Source: an uncultured Variovorax sp. (GTDB taxonomy: Bacteria > Pseudomonadota > Gammaproteobacteria > Burkholderiales > Burkholderiaceae_C). From it: a stretch of 39,878 bases of DNA. Positions 26,769 through 35,625 of the stretch are shown in pieces. A program made the position numbers and the translations under genes. Numbering within the stretch: position 1 is the stretch's first letter; every line of letters starts with the position of its first letter. The notes below the pieces were generated by a model. It did not search any database and had not been told where the DNA came from. It was given only the letters and a program-made list of their open reading frames with translations. The DNA lies in contig CAJYQC010000252.1 in the NCBI GenBank assembly GCA_913776885.1, positions 1 to 39,878 of the forward strand. Direction: 5' to 3'.

Positions 26769-27763
26769 GCACGCCGGGCGTCGAGTCGAAGGCGTTGCCG
26801 GGCAAGACGATGTCCCGGCTGCTGCGCTGGATGATCCTGTTTGTGCTCCTGGGCGCCACGCTGAGCCTGGGCGGCATGATCTGGAGCGGGTGGAATGAAG
26901 TCACCCGCGCGCTCGCGCGGCTGGGCATTCTCTTGCTGGTTGGCACGGCGGTCGTCGCCAGCCTTGCATATGTGATTCGATTCTTGCGATGGCACCTGGC
27001 CCTTCGGTGCTTGGGGCATCTTGTTCCCCAACGGATCAATCTCGCAATCTACCTCTCGGGTTTGGCTCTCACTACGTCCCCGGGCAAACTGGGGGAGACC
27101 ATCCGATCCTTGTTTCTGCGGCCGTTCGGTGTGCCGGTGGCCAAGAGCCTCGGGGCTTTCCTCGCAGATCGTTTGTCCGACGTTGTAGGCGTGTGCCTGC
27201 TTGGAGCCGTTGCGGGGTTGCTCGCACGAGGCACGTTGAATGTCGCTAGCCTCGTTCTGGGGGGCGTCTTGGCGGGGAGTTTTGTGTTCCGAGGCCTGGT
27301 TCGAACGCCGTGGATGTTCGACCGCGCGATGGCAATTGCCGGCAGATGGGGTCTTGCGCCAGGCCGTGTTGCCGTAGAGGCGCTCGCATACTGGGCACAG
27401 ATCTGGACATTACGCAAGGCAATATTGTTTGCGCTTATGGCGTCGTTGGCCTATGGGATCCAAGCGGCAGTGTTCTCGACCCTTTGTAATGCGTTGCAGT
27501 TGCCAATGCAGCCGCCGGTCGCTTTGGAGATTTTTGTGAATGCCACGCTGTTCGGTGCTGCAAGCATGGTTCCAGGAGGGCTTGGAACAATGGAGGCATC
27601 ACTTGTTCTTCAACTGATGGGGCATGGCATTCAAAAGGCTGATGCGGTTGCCATAGCCATAGCAACCCGATGCGTCACGCTTTGGTGCGGTGTTTTCATA
27701 GGCCTGATTGCCTTCGCACGCATTTGCCTGCGCGCCGAACCGAAGGCCCCTTCTTTGACCTGA
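26765..27763 (+). CDS. Lysylphosphatidylglycerol synthase TM / UPF0104 family flippase-like protein
   Basis: GTG start overlapping gtrA stop; RFLRWHLALRCLG...YLSGLALTTSPGKLGETIRSLFLRPFGVPVAKSLGAFLADRLSDVVGV...MVPGGLGTMEASLVLQLMGHG (PGGLGxxE motif). Confidence 0.85.
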   Translation: MSTPGVESKALPGKTMSRLLRWMILFVLLGATLSLGGMIWSGWNEVTRALARLGILLLVGTAVVASLAYVIRFLRWHLALRCLGHLVPQRINLAIYLSGLALTTSPGKLGETIRSLFLRPFGVPVAKSLGAFLADRLSDVVGVCLLGAVAGLLARGTLNVASLVLGGVLAGSFVFRGLVRTPWMFDRAMAIAGRWGLAPGRVAVEALAYWAQIWTLRKAILFALMASLAYGIQAAVFSTLCNALQLPMQPPVALEIFVNATLFGAASMVPGGLGTMEASLVLQLMGHGIQKADAVAIAIATRCVTLWCGVFIGLIAFARICLRAEPKAPSLT

Positions 27764-27848
27764 GGGCTGGCAGTCGGCCGGCATCACCAGACCAAAACCA
27801 TATGCCTCGAGCGAGGCCTTGCGAGTCGCCAGACCAGGGGCCAGGCGC

Positions 27849-28550
27849 TCAGCGCTCCACGATCCGCCCGTGCTCCAGATGGATCACCCGGTTGCATTCC
27901 TTGGCGATCAGTTCGGGCGAATGAGATGCCAGCACCAGAATGCCGGACTTCGACACCACGTCCCTCATGCGCTGCTCGGCCTTTTCCGTGAAGGCCGCGT
28001 CGCCAACGGAAAGCCATTCGTCCATCAGCAGGATGTCGGCTTCGACGCTCGTCGAGATCGAGAAGGCCAAGCGCATCATCATGCCGGTCGAGTAGGTGCG
28101 AACAGGCATGTTGACGTATTCGCCCAGGCCGCTGAACTCGCAGATCTCCGGCGTGAGCCGGTCGACTTCTTTCTTGCTCATGCCCATCACGAGACCGCGA
28201 AGCATGATGTTCTCGACGCCGGTCGCGTCCATTTCGATACCTAGCGCAGGGTCGATCAGGCTGGCCACCGTTCCCTGGCGGGTCAACTCGCCCGACGACG
28301 GTACATAGACGCCTGCCAGCGTGCGCAGCAGTGTGGACTTGCCTGCTCCGTTGTGGCCGATCAGGCCGAGCCGGTCGCCGCTTCTCAGTTCGATGTTCAG
28401 GCCGCTGAGCGCCTGGACCACCGTGACCCCGGTTTCCTTGCCGAAGCGCCCGCCGGTGACCGAAGCCGCAATCGTCTTCTTCAGGGATGCCGAGCCTGCG
28501 CCGTAGATCGGAAAGCTGACCGAAACGTTCTTGAGTGAAATGAATGCCAT
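27849..28550 (-). CDS. Polysaccharide ABC transporter ATP-binding protein (Wzt/KpsT-like)
   Basis: LGLIGHNGAGKSTLLRTLAGVYVPSSGEL (Walker A), YSTGMMMRLAFSISTSVEADILLMDEWLSVGD (signature/Walker B); 233 aa so no C-terminal carbohydrate-binding domain. Confidence 0.92.
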   Translation of the reverse strand: MAFISLKNVSVSFPIYGAGSASLKKTIAASVTGGRFGKETGVTVVQALSGLNIELRSGDRLGLIGHNGAGKSTLLRTLAGVYVPSSGELTRQGTVASLIDPALGIEMDATGVENIMLRGLVMGMSKKEVDRLTPEICEFSGLGEYVNMPVRTYSTGMMMRLAFSISTSVEADILLMDEWLSVGDAAFTEKAEQRMRDVVSKSGILVLASHSPELIAKECNRVIHLEHGRIVER

Positions 28551-28553
28551 AGA

Positions 28554-29357
28554 TCAGAGCCAGTAGACGACGCGACGGCGGTATTTGACGAACAGCGCGC
28601 TCGCGACGGAGAGGCACAGCACAGTCCAGAAACCGATGCCGATCCAGCTGTGGAGATGGGCTTCTCCCCCCATGAGCGGAGTGCGCAACAGGTCGAGCAT
28701 CTGCGCGAAAGGATTCCAAAGCACGTACTTGGCACGACCAGGAAGGTTCTCGGGCAGCCAGAACACGGGGGTCAGGAACATCAGCATCTGCATGATGCTG
28801 GTGACGATCTGGGTCACGTCGCGGTAGCGGGTGCAGATGAGTCCGAGCAGCAGGCCGAGCGCATGCGCATTGATCACCAGGATGAGGAAGGCGGGAATGA
28901 CCAGAAGGACCGACCACGAAAGCGAGATGCCGGCCCAGAGCGCCACGGGGATGTAGAGCACGATCTGGTGGGCGAACTGGATCAGGTTGCGTGCCAGGGC
29001 GCGCCAAACGAAGAGGCTGATCGGAAAGTAGCCTTGCTTCAGGTAGTTGGACGACCCCACGAAGGCATTGCAGGCGTCAGTGACGATGGTGGAGAACAGG
29101 CCCCAGAAGATCACGCCGAGCGCGAGGTGGGGAAAGAATTTGTCCAGTTGGGTGCCGAAGAGCGATGCATACAGCGGGCCCATGCCGCCGATCATGATGC
29201 CCATGCTCAGCGTGAGCCAGATCGGGCCGAGCATGGAGCGCCTATAGCGCAAAACGATGTCGAACCAGGCGAGGGTCCACCAGATGTCCGTGCGGCGTGT
29301 GCCTTCCCACCAGTCGGCCCACGCGCTGCGGTGAAGGTTGGAGTGAACTTGGCTCAT
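28554..29357 (-). CDS. Polysaccharide ABC transporter permease (Wzm/KpsM-like)
   Basis: MSQVHSNLHRSAWADWWEGTRRTDIWWTLAWFDIVLRYRRSMLGPIWLTLSMGIMIGGMGPLY...; six TM; adjacent to the ATPase. Confidence 0.9.
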   Translation of the reverse strand: MSQVHSNLHRSAWADWWEGTRRTDIWWTLAWFDIVLRYRRSMLGPIWLTLSMGIMIGGMGPLYASLFGTQLDKFFPHLALGVIFWGLFSTIVTDACNAFVGSSNYLKQGYFPISLFVWRALARNLIQFAHQIVLYIPVALWAGISLSWSVLLVIPAFLILVINAHALGLLLGLICTRYRDVTQIVTSIMQMLMFLTPVFWLPENLPGRAKYVLWNPFAQMLDLLRTPLMGGEAHLHSWIGIGFWTVLCLSVASALFVKYRRRVVYWL

Positions 29358-29700
29358 GTGAATCGATGCGAGGCGGCGGCGGCGGAGGAGGAGCGCCCAA
29401 TGGCGTCTTCGTCCGAACGGCTCCGGGATGCCACCGGCCAAGCACGAGTGTCTTGCAGGGGCGCCCGGTGCGGCCTCATTTCTTGTCCTTTGTGTGATCT
29501 GGGTGATTTTACCGGGCGAGGTGAACGGGCCATGTCTCCCACGACATGAGAGGCGAGAGGCGCCGCATCGAGAGGCAAAGGGGGATGCGAAGATAATCGC
29601 CCGCTGGCTGACTCCGGGCCTTGCTCCTCCTTCAGGCCGGCTGTACGGCTCCAATCCTGCAAAAAGGTTCCCTCCTTGCCGTCTTGCCGGCAAGTCGTCT

Positions 29701-31572
29701 ATGAAATCTGTATCTCGGCTCTTCGACTTCTTCCTCACCGTGCTCTGGAGAACCCCCGGTGTCGGCGGGCGGCTCCAGCGCGCTTGGCGGATGTTCCTGA
29801 AGGCGGGCTGGCGGGGCATCAAGTGGGAGCTCGGGCGGCGAGTCACGGGCTTCAACGACTATCCGCGCTGGGTCCGGGAGCATGACACGCTGACGCCGGC
29901 CGAGAGCGCCCGGCTGGCCCAGCGTGCGGCCTCCATGGCCGACAAACCGCTGATTTCCGTGCTCATGCCCTCCTACAACCCCAATCCGGCGTGGCTGCGG
30001 GAGGCGATCGAGTCGGTGCGGGCGCAGATATATACGAACTGGGAGTTGTGCATCGCGGACGATGCATCCCCCTCGCAGGAGGTGCGGGCCATCCTGAAGT
30101 CCTATGCGGAGAGCGACCCCCGCATCAAGGTCGTCTTCCGACCCAAGAACGGGCATATCTCCGCCTCTTCGAACAGCGCGCTAGAACTGGTCTCGGGCAC
30201 ATGGATCGCGCTGATGGACCATGACGACCTGCTGCCGACGGATGCCCTGTTTTGGGTGGCCGACTGCATCGCCAACCACCCCGATGTGCAGTTGATCTAC
30301 TCCGACGAGGACAAGATCGACGAGTCGCTGACTCGCTCGGGTCCGTATTTCAAGTGCGACTGGAACGCCGATCTTTTCCGCTCGCAGAACATGTTCAGCC
30401 ACCTGGGCGTGCTTTCAACGGATCTCGTTCGCGCCGTGGGCGGGTTCCGCCTTGGGCTTGAAGGCTCGCAGGACTGGGACCTCGTCATTCGATGCATGGA
30501 GCGCATCGAGCCCCGGCAGGTGCGCCACATCCCGAGAGTGCTCTACCACTGGCGCGTACACGCCGAGAGCACCGCAAAGTCGATGGACGCCAAGCCCTAT
30601 GCCGTGGTGGCCGGCGAGCGCGCGCTCAACGAGCATTTCGAGCGTACGCAGACACGCGCGAGGGCGGAGCACATCGGTTTCGGATACCGTGTGCACTACG
30701 CGTTGCCCGACGCGCCGCCATTGGTGTCGCTGGTCATCCCCACGCGAAATGCCGCTGCCTCCTTGCGCAGATGTGTGGACTCGATCCTCGCGAAGACCGC
30801 CTACCCGCACTACGAGATCGTCGTGGCCGACAACGCCTCGGATGACAGCGCGGCCCAGACCTGCCTCGACGCGCTGGCCAAGATGAAGAACGTGCGCGTG
30901 CTCAGACATGCCAATAGGCAAGGTGCGGCCGCTTTGTGCAATGCAGCGGTCGAGGGTGCAACAGGGGAGGTCGTCGCGCTGATCGATGACAGCCTCGAAG
31001 TCATGTCGCCCGAGTGGCTGGCCGAAATGGTCAGCTTGGCGCTTCAGCCCGGCGTTGGTGCGGTCGGGGCGCGCCTCATGGACCGCCGCCGGATCCTGAC
31101 TCACGCCGGCATCATCCTGGGCCTGGGGGTGGATGGCGTGGCTGGGTGCTCGCATCGCGGAATGCCCGCGGGGCGTGAAGGCTATGGAGGTCGCGCCGCG
31201 CTGATCCAGTCGCTGTCTGCCGTCAGCTCGGCCTGCCTGGTCATCCGGAAGGATCGTTACCTTGCCGTCGGAGGCCTTGATGGAAACCATCTGAAAGAGG
31301 CGTTTGCCGATGTGGATTTCTGCCTGCGCCTGGGAGAAGCCGGCCTGCGTACACTCTGGACGCCTTATGCCGAAATGCTCGACCACAGGGGCGCAGCCGC
31401 CCGTGAAAGGAAGGCCGGCGAGCCAGCCAGTGCCTCCTATCTGGAAGATGTGGCCTACATGAAGCGCCGATGGAGCCCTGCCCTGGCGAACGACCCGGCG
31501 TACAGCCCCAATCTCATGCTCGAGCGCGAGGACTTCAGCTACGCCTGGCCCCCCCGCCTGGCGCCGGTCTGA
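29701..31572 (+). CDS. Tandem GT2 glycosyltransferase with two GT-A domains
   Basis: First domain PLISVLMPSYNPNPAWLREAIESVRAQIYTNWELCIADDAS...IALMDHDDLLP; second domain PLVSLVIPTRNAAASLRRCVDSILAKTAYPHYEIVVADNASDD...FADVDFCLRLGEAGLRTLWTPYAEMLDHRG. Confidence 0.88.
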   Translation: MKSVSRLFDFFLTVLWRTPGVGGRLQRAWRMFLKAGWRGIKWELGRRVTGFNDYPRWVREHDTLTPAESARLAQRAASMADKPLISVLMPSYNPNPAWLREAIESVRAQIYTNWELCIADDASPSQEVRAILKSYAESDPRIKVVFRPKNGHISASSNSALELVSGTWIALMDHDDLLPTDALFWVADCIANHPDVQLIYSDEDKIDESLTRSGPYFKCDWNADLFRSQNMFSHLGVLSTDLVRAVGGFRLGLEGSQDWDLVIRCMERIEPRQVRHIPRVLYHWRVHAESTAKSMDAKPYAVVAGERALNEHFERTQTRARAEHIGFGYRVHYALPDAPPLVSLVIPTRNAAASLRRCVDSILAKTAYPHYEIVVADNASDDSAAQTCLDALAKMKNVRVLRHANRQGAAALCNAAVEGATGEVVALIDDSLEVMSPEWLAEMVSLALQPGVGAVGARLMDRRRILTHAGIILGLGVDGVAGCSHRGMPAGREGYGGRAALIQSLSAVSSACLVIRKDRYLAVGGLDGNHLKEAFADVDFCLRLGEAGLRTLWTPYAEMLDHRGAAARERKAGEPASASYLEDVAYMKRRWSPALANDPAYSPNLMLEREDFSYAWPPRLAPV

Positions 31573-31582
31573 TCGAGGTCCG

Positions 31583-32566
31583 ATGCCCCTCCAGGTCTCC
31601 GTCGCCCTCTGCACCCGCAACGGCGCGCGCTATCTCCCCGAGCAGCTGCGCAGCATCTGCGCGCAGGAGCCGCTGCCGCAAGAGATCGTCGTCTCCGACG
31701 ACGGCTCCAGCGATGACACGCTCGCAGTCGTGCGCGAGACCCTCGCGCAGTGCGGCGTGGCCGACCGGATCGCGCTGCGCGTGTTCAGCAACTCGCCACC
31801 GCTGGGCGTCACCCGCAATTTCGAGCAGGCGGTGCGTGCCTGCAGCCGCGATCTCATCGCGCTGTGCGACCAGGACGACGTCTGGCACCCCGGGCGGCTG
31901 GCGCGCATGGTGGCGCAGTTCGAGGCGCGGCCCGATCTGCTGCTGCTGCATACCGACGCGCGCCTGGTCGACGGCGATCTGAAGCCGCTGGGCTCGACGC
32001 TCTTCCACGCGCTCGAGGTGCAGCCAGGCGAACTGCAGGCGATTGCGGGCGGCGAGGCTTTTGGCGTGCTGCTGCGGCGCAACCTCGTGACGGGTGCGAC
32101 GACGATGTTCCGCAGGACTCTGCTCGATGCGGCACTGCCGTTCTCTCCTGAATGGGTGCACGACGAGTGGCTGGGCGCGATCGCCGCGGCAATCGGCCGC
32201 ATGGATGTGCTGCCCGAGCCCACGATCGACTACCGCCAGCACGGCAACAACCAGATCGGCGCGCGCCGGCTGACGCTGTCCGAGAAGGTGGCGAAGGCTT
32301 TCGTGGAGCGGGGCGACAAGCATGTGGCACGTCTTCGCCGGGCCGAGGCGCTGCTGCAGCGGTTGCAGCAGCTTGGCGACCGGGTGCGGCCGGCCTGCCT
32401 GGATGCGCAGCGCGGCAAGGTGGCGCACCAGCGGTTCAGGGCCGGATTGCCGGCGGCGCGGCCACTGCGCCTGCTGCCGATCCTCCTGGAGGCCGCGCGC
32501 GGCCGCTATGAACGCTTCGGCCGGGGCAAGCAGGCCATCGTGCAGGACGTCTTCGAGCGAGGCTGA
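31583..32566 (+). CDS. GT2 glycosyltransferase
   Basis: QVSVALCTRNGARYLPEQLRSICAQEPLPQEIVVSDDGSSDDTLAVV...DLIALCDQDDVWHPGRLARMV. Confidence 0.9.
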   Translation: MPLQVSVALCTRNGARYLPEQLRSICAQEPLPQEIVVSDDGSSDDTLAVVRETLAQCGVADRIALRVFSNSPPLGVTRNFEQAVRACSRDLIALCDQDDVWHPGRLARMVAQFEARPDLLLLHTDARLVDGDLKPLGSTLFHALEVQPGELQAIAGGEAFGVLLRRNLVTGATTMFRRTLLDAALPFSPEWVHDEWLGAIAAAIGRMDVLPEPTIDYRQHGNNQIGARRLTLSEKVAKAFVERGDKHVARLRRAEALLQRLQQLGDRVRPACLDAQRGKVAHQRFRAGLPAARPLRLLPILLEAARGRYERFGRGKQAIVQDVFERG

Positions 32567-32587
32567 TCTTCCCGGCTGAAGGGGTGG

Positions 32588-33337
32588 CTAGCGGCTCTGC
32601 AGCCGCCAGTACCGCCAGAACGACGGCGACAGCCACACCTTAAGCAGGCTGGTCACGTGCCAGTACAGATATTTCTTGCTCCGGTGGCTCTCGCGCTGCG
32701 CATCATGCCGCGCGAGCAGGTTTTCGCCCACCTGCAGCTTCCAGCCCGCGAGGCGGGTGCGGGCGCAGATGTCGAAGTCTTCCCCATACATGAAGAACTT
32801 CTCGTCGAAGCCGCCCACCTGCCGGTAGGCCTCGCTGCGAAACAGCATGAACAGGCCCGGAATCCACGCCGGCACCGTCGGGCGCACGTAGCCGGGCTTC
32901 TTTCTTCCGACGATCTCGAGCGGCGTGAGCAGCGCCCGGTGCGGCTCGGGCTCGGTCTTGCCGGGCTCCAGGATGCGCGGCGTGAGCAGGCCGGCGTCGG
33001 GCGCGGCCTGTGCGAGCAGCGGCGACAGCACGTCGCTGTCGAAGCGGATATCCGGGTTCAGCACCAGGAACCACTCGGTGCCGCAGCGCTCGAAGGCCTG
33101 GTTGTGATTGGCGCCGAAGCCCTTGGGGCTCGCGTTCTCGATCCGCTCCACCTCGAAGCCCCAGCTGCGGCCGGCGACCAGGTCGGCCTCGGGGATGTTC
33201 AATGTCAGCAGGACCTTGTCGATGACGGCGCGGCTGTACCTGTCCAACTGCTCCAGCAGCGGCAGCACCAGCGCGAGCTGGCCGTGGCTCACGATCGAAA
33301 TGGTGATGGGATGGCGGGAGGAGGGGGGCGTGGGCAT
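32588..33337 (-). CDS. GT2 glycosyltransferase (rhamnosyltransferase-like)
   Basis: ISIVSHGQLALVLPLLEQLDRY...GFGANHNQAFERCGTEWFLVLNPDIRFDSDVL...EKFFMYGEDFDICARTRLAGWKLQV. Confidence 0.88.
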   Translation of the reverse strand: MPTPPSSRHPITISIVSHGQLALVLPLLEQLDRYSRAVIDKVLLTLNIPEADLVAGRSWGFEVERIENASPKGFGANHNQAFERCGTEWFLVLNPDIRFDSDVLSPLLAQAAPDAGLLTPRILEPGKTEPEPHRALLTPLEIVGRKKPGYVRPTVPAWIPGLFMLFRSEAYRQVGGFDEKFFMYGEDFDICARTRLAGWKLQVGENLLARHDAQRESHRSKKYLYWHVTSLLKVWLSPSFWRYWRLQSR

Positions 33338-33381
33338 GGTCTAATTTCGCCCGGAATTCTAGGGTTCCCGAAACCCCACAC

Positions 33382-34479
33382 ATGATTGCTCTGATCGTCA
33401 TCAGTTTCTTCGTCGCCGCCTTCTCGGTGCAGGTGTTCATGCGGCGCGCGCGGCGGCATGCCCGCATCTATGGCGCCGACATGCCGCAGCGCTTCCACAA
33501 GGGCCACGTGCCGCGCCTGGGCGGTGCGGGCATCCTGCTGGGCATGGGGGTGGCCTGGCTGGCCGCCGGCATCACCGGCACCGATCCGTTCAACGTCTCC
33601 TGGCCGGTCACGACTTCGATGCTCACGCTGGTGTGCATCCTGCCGGCGGTGCTGGGCGGCATCGTCGAAGACGTCACCCAGCGCGTGAAGGTGCGCTACC
33701 GGCTGGGCCTGACCATCGGCTCGGCGCTTCTGGTCTGCTGGCTGCTGGGGCTGGGCGTGGCGCGCACCGGCTTCGAGACGGTCGACGGCTGGCTGGCGAT
33801 GGTGCCTTACGCCACCGTGCTCTTCGCGGCCCTGGCCATCGGCGGGCTGCCTCATGCCTTCAACATCATCGATGGCTACAACGGGCTCGCGGGCACGGTC
33901 GCGGTGCTGGTCTGCCTGGCGATCTCGCACGTGGCGCTGCAGGTGGGCGACCGGCAGCTGGCCGCCATGGTGATCTGCCTGGTCGGCGCCACCTTCGGCT
34001 TCCTGGTGTGGAACTACCCGCGCGGCAAGATCTTCGCCGGCGACGGCGGCGCCTACGTCTGGGGCATGGTGATCGCCGTGGCCTGCGTGACGCTGGTGCA
34101 GCGCCACCGCGTGGTGTCGCCGTGGTTCCCGATGCTGCTGCTGATCTACCCGGTGTGGGAGACGCTGTTCTCCATCTACCGCAAGCTGGCGCGCGGGCAG
34201 TCGCCCGGCACGGCCGACGCGCTGCACTTCCACCAGCTGATCTTCCGACGCATCGTGCGCGTGGCCTTCGCGGACGACGAGGCCCGGCAGCTGCTGGCGC
34301 GCAACAACCGCACCTCGCCCTACCTGTGGATGTTCGCGGCCCTGTCGGTGGTGCCGGCGGTGCTGTTCTGGAACAACACCATCGTGCTGATGTTCTTCTG
34401 CCTGCTGTTCGTGACCACCTACGTGGGGGCGTACCTGATGATCGTGCGCTTCAAGGTCCCGCGCTGGCTGCGGCCGTGA
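33382..34479 (+). CDS. Undecaprenyl-phosphate glycosyl-1-phosphate transferase (MraY/WecA family)
   Basis: IYGADMPQRFHKGHVPRLGGAGILLGMG; GGIVEDVTQRVKVRYRLGL; AFNIIDGYNGLAG; VWNYPRGKIFAGDGGAYVWG; DALHFHQLIFRR. Confidence 0.9.
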   Translation: MIALIVISFFVAAFSVQVFMRRARRHARIYGADMPQRFHKGHVPRLGGAGILLGMGVAWLAAGITGTDPFNVSWPVTTSMLTLVCILPAVLGGIVEDVTQRVKVRYRLGLTIGSALLVCWLLGLGVARTGFETVDGWLAMVPYATVLFAALAIGGLPHAFNIIDGYNGLAGTVAVLVCLAISHVALQVGDRQLAAMVICLVGATFGFLVWNYPRGKIFAGDGGAYVWGMVIAVACVTLVQRHRVVSPWFPMLLLIYPVWETLFSIYRKLARGQSPGTADALHFHQLIFRRIVRVAFADDEARQLLARNNRTSPYLWMFAALSVVPAVLFWNNTIVLMFFCLLFVTTYVGAYLMIVRFKVPRWLRP

Positions 34480-34484
34480 ACAGG

Positions 34485-34575
34485 CACGCCCCCAGGCTTC
34501 GCGCACTTCGTGTCGCTGCGCCAACCCCTCGCCCGGGGGCAACACCGGTGGCCCGGCAAGGCCGGCTCCCCGGTG
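34485..34575 (-). repeat. Dispersed intergenic repeat, copy 2 (inverted relative to copy 1)
   Basis: CGCCCCCAGGCTTCGCGCACTTCGTGTCGCTGCGCCAACCCC...GGGGGCAACACCGGTGGCCCGGCAAGGCCGGCTCC is nearly the reverse complement of 2483-2572. Confidence 0.8.
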
Positions 34576-34663
34576 TGGCCCGCACAGTCAGTCGGCTGTC
34601 ACCGGGATTGCGCGAGAATTTGAGCCTCACCTGATCGTCCACCGCTTTGGAGCCTGACCGCCC

Positions 34664-35557
34664 ATGACCGACCCCGTCCTCAACATCCCCCCGCGCGACA
34701 AGGCCGAGATCCTGGCCCAGGCGCTGCCGTACATCCGCAAGTTCCACGGCAAGACCATCGTCATCAAGTACGGCGGCAACGCCATGACCGACCCGGCGCT
34801 GCAGGCCGACTTCGCCGAAGACGTGGTGCTGCTCAAGCTGGTGGGCATGAACCCGGTGGTGGTGCACGGCGGCGGCCCGCAGATCGAGGCGGCGCTCAAC
34901 CGCCTGGGCAAGAAGGGCAGCTTCATCCAGGGCATGCGCGTGACCGACGCCGAGACCATGGAAGTCGTCGAATGGGTGCTGGCCGGCGAGGTGCAGCAGG
35001 ACATCGTGGGCCTGATCAACCAGGCCGGCGGCAAGGCCGTGGGCCTGACCGGTCGCGACGGCGGCCTGATCCGCGCGCAGAAGCTCAAGATGGCCGACCG
35101 CAACGATCCCAACGTGCACCACGACGTCGGCCAGGTCGGCGACATCGTCTCCATCGACCCCAGCGTGGTCAAGGCGCTGCAGGACGACGCCTTCATCCCG
35201 GTGGTCAGCCCCATCGGCTTCGGCGAGGAGAACGAGAGCTACAACATCAACGCCGACGTCGTCGCCGGCAAGCTGGCCACCGTGCTCAAGGCCGAGAAGC
35301 TCATGCTGCTGACCAACACGCCCGGCGTGCTCGACAAGGACGGCAAGCTGCTCACCAACCTCAGCGCCCGCGAGATCGACGACCTGTTCGCCGACGGCAC
35401 CATCTCCGGCGGCATGCTGCCGAAGATCGAAGGTGCGCTCGACGCGGCCAAGAGCGGCGTGAACGCGGTGCACATCATCGACGGCCGCGTGCCGCACGCG
35501 ATGCTGCTGGAGATCCTGACCGACCAGGCCTACGGCACGATGATCCGCGCCCGTTGA
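34664..35557 (+). CDS. argB: Acetylglutamate kinase
   Basis: [55 protein letters not shown]...; [30 protein letters not shown]. Confidence 0.97.
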   Translation: MTDPVLNIPPRDKAEILAQALPYIRKFHGKTIVIKYGGNAMTDPALQADFAEDVVLLKLVGMNPVVVHGGGPQIEAALNRLGKKGSFIQGMRVTDAETMEVVEWVLAGEVQQDIVGLINQAGGKAVGLTGRDGGLIRAQKLKMADRNDPNVHHDVGQVGDIVSIDPSVVKALQDDAFIPVVSPIGFGEENESYNINADVVAGKLATVLKAEKLMLLTNTPGVLDKDGKLLTNLSAREIDDLFADGTISGGMLPKIEGALDAAKSGVNAVHIIDGRVPHAMLLEILTDQAYGTMIRAR

Positions 35558-35625
35558 GGCCGGCGTGGGCGCGCGCTCACTGCGCTGTGCGAGAATCAAT
35601 TGATTACATCTTTGCACGCGCTCCC

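Noticed and set aside
28812-28826. GCGGTAGCG resembling the ops element (GGCGGTAGCGT) bound by RfaH
   Set aside because: Partial match inside the wzm coding sequence rather than in a leader; no JUMPstart context.
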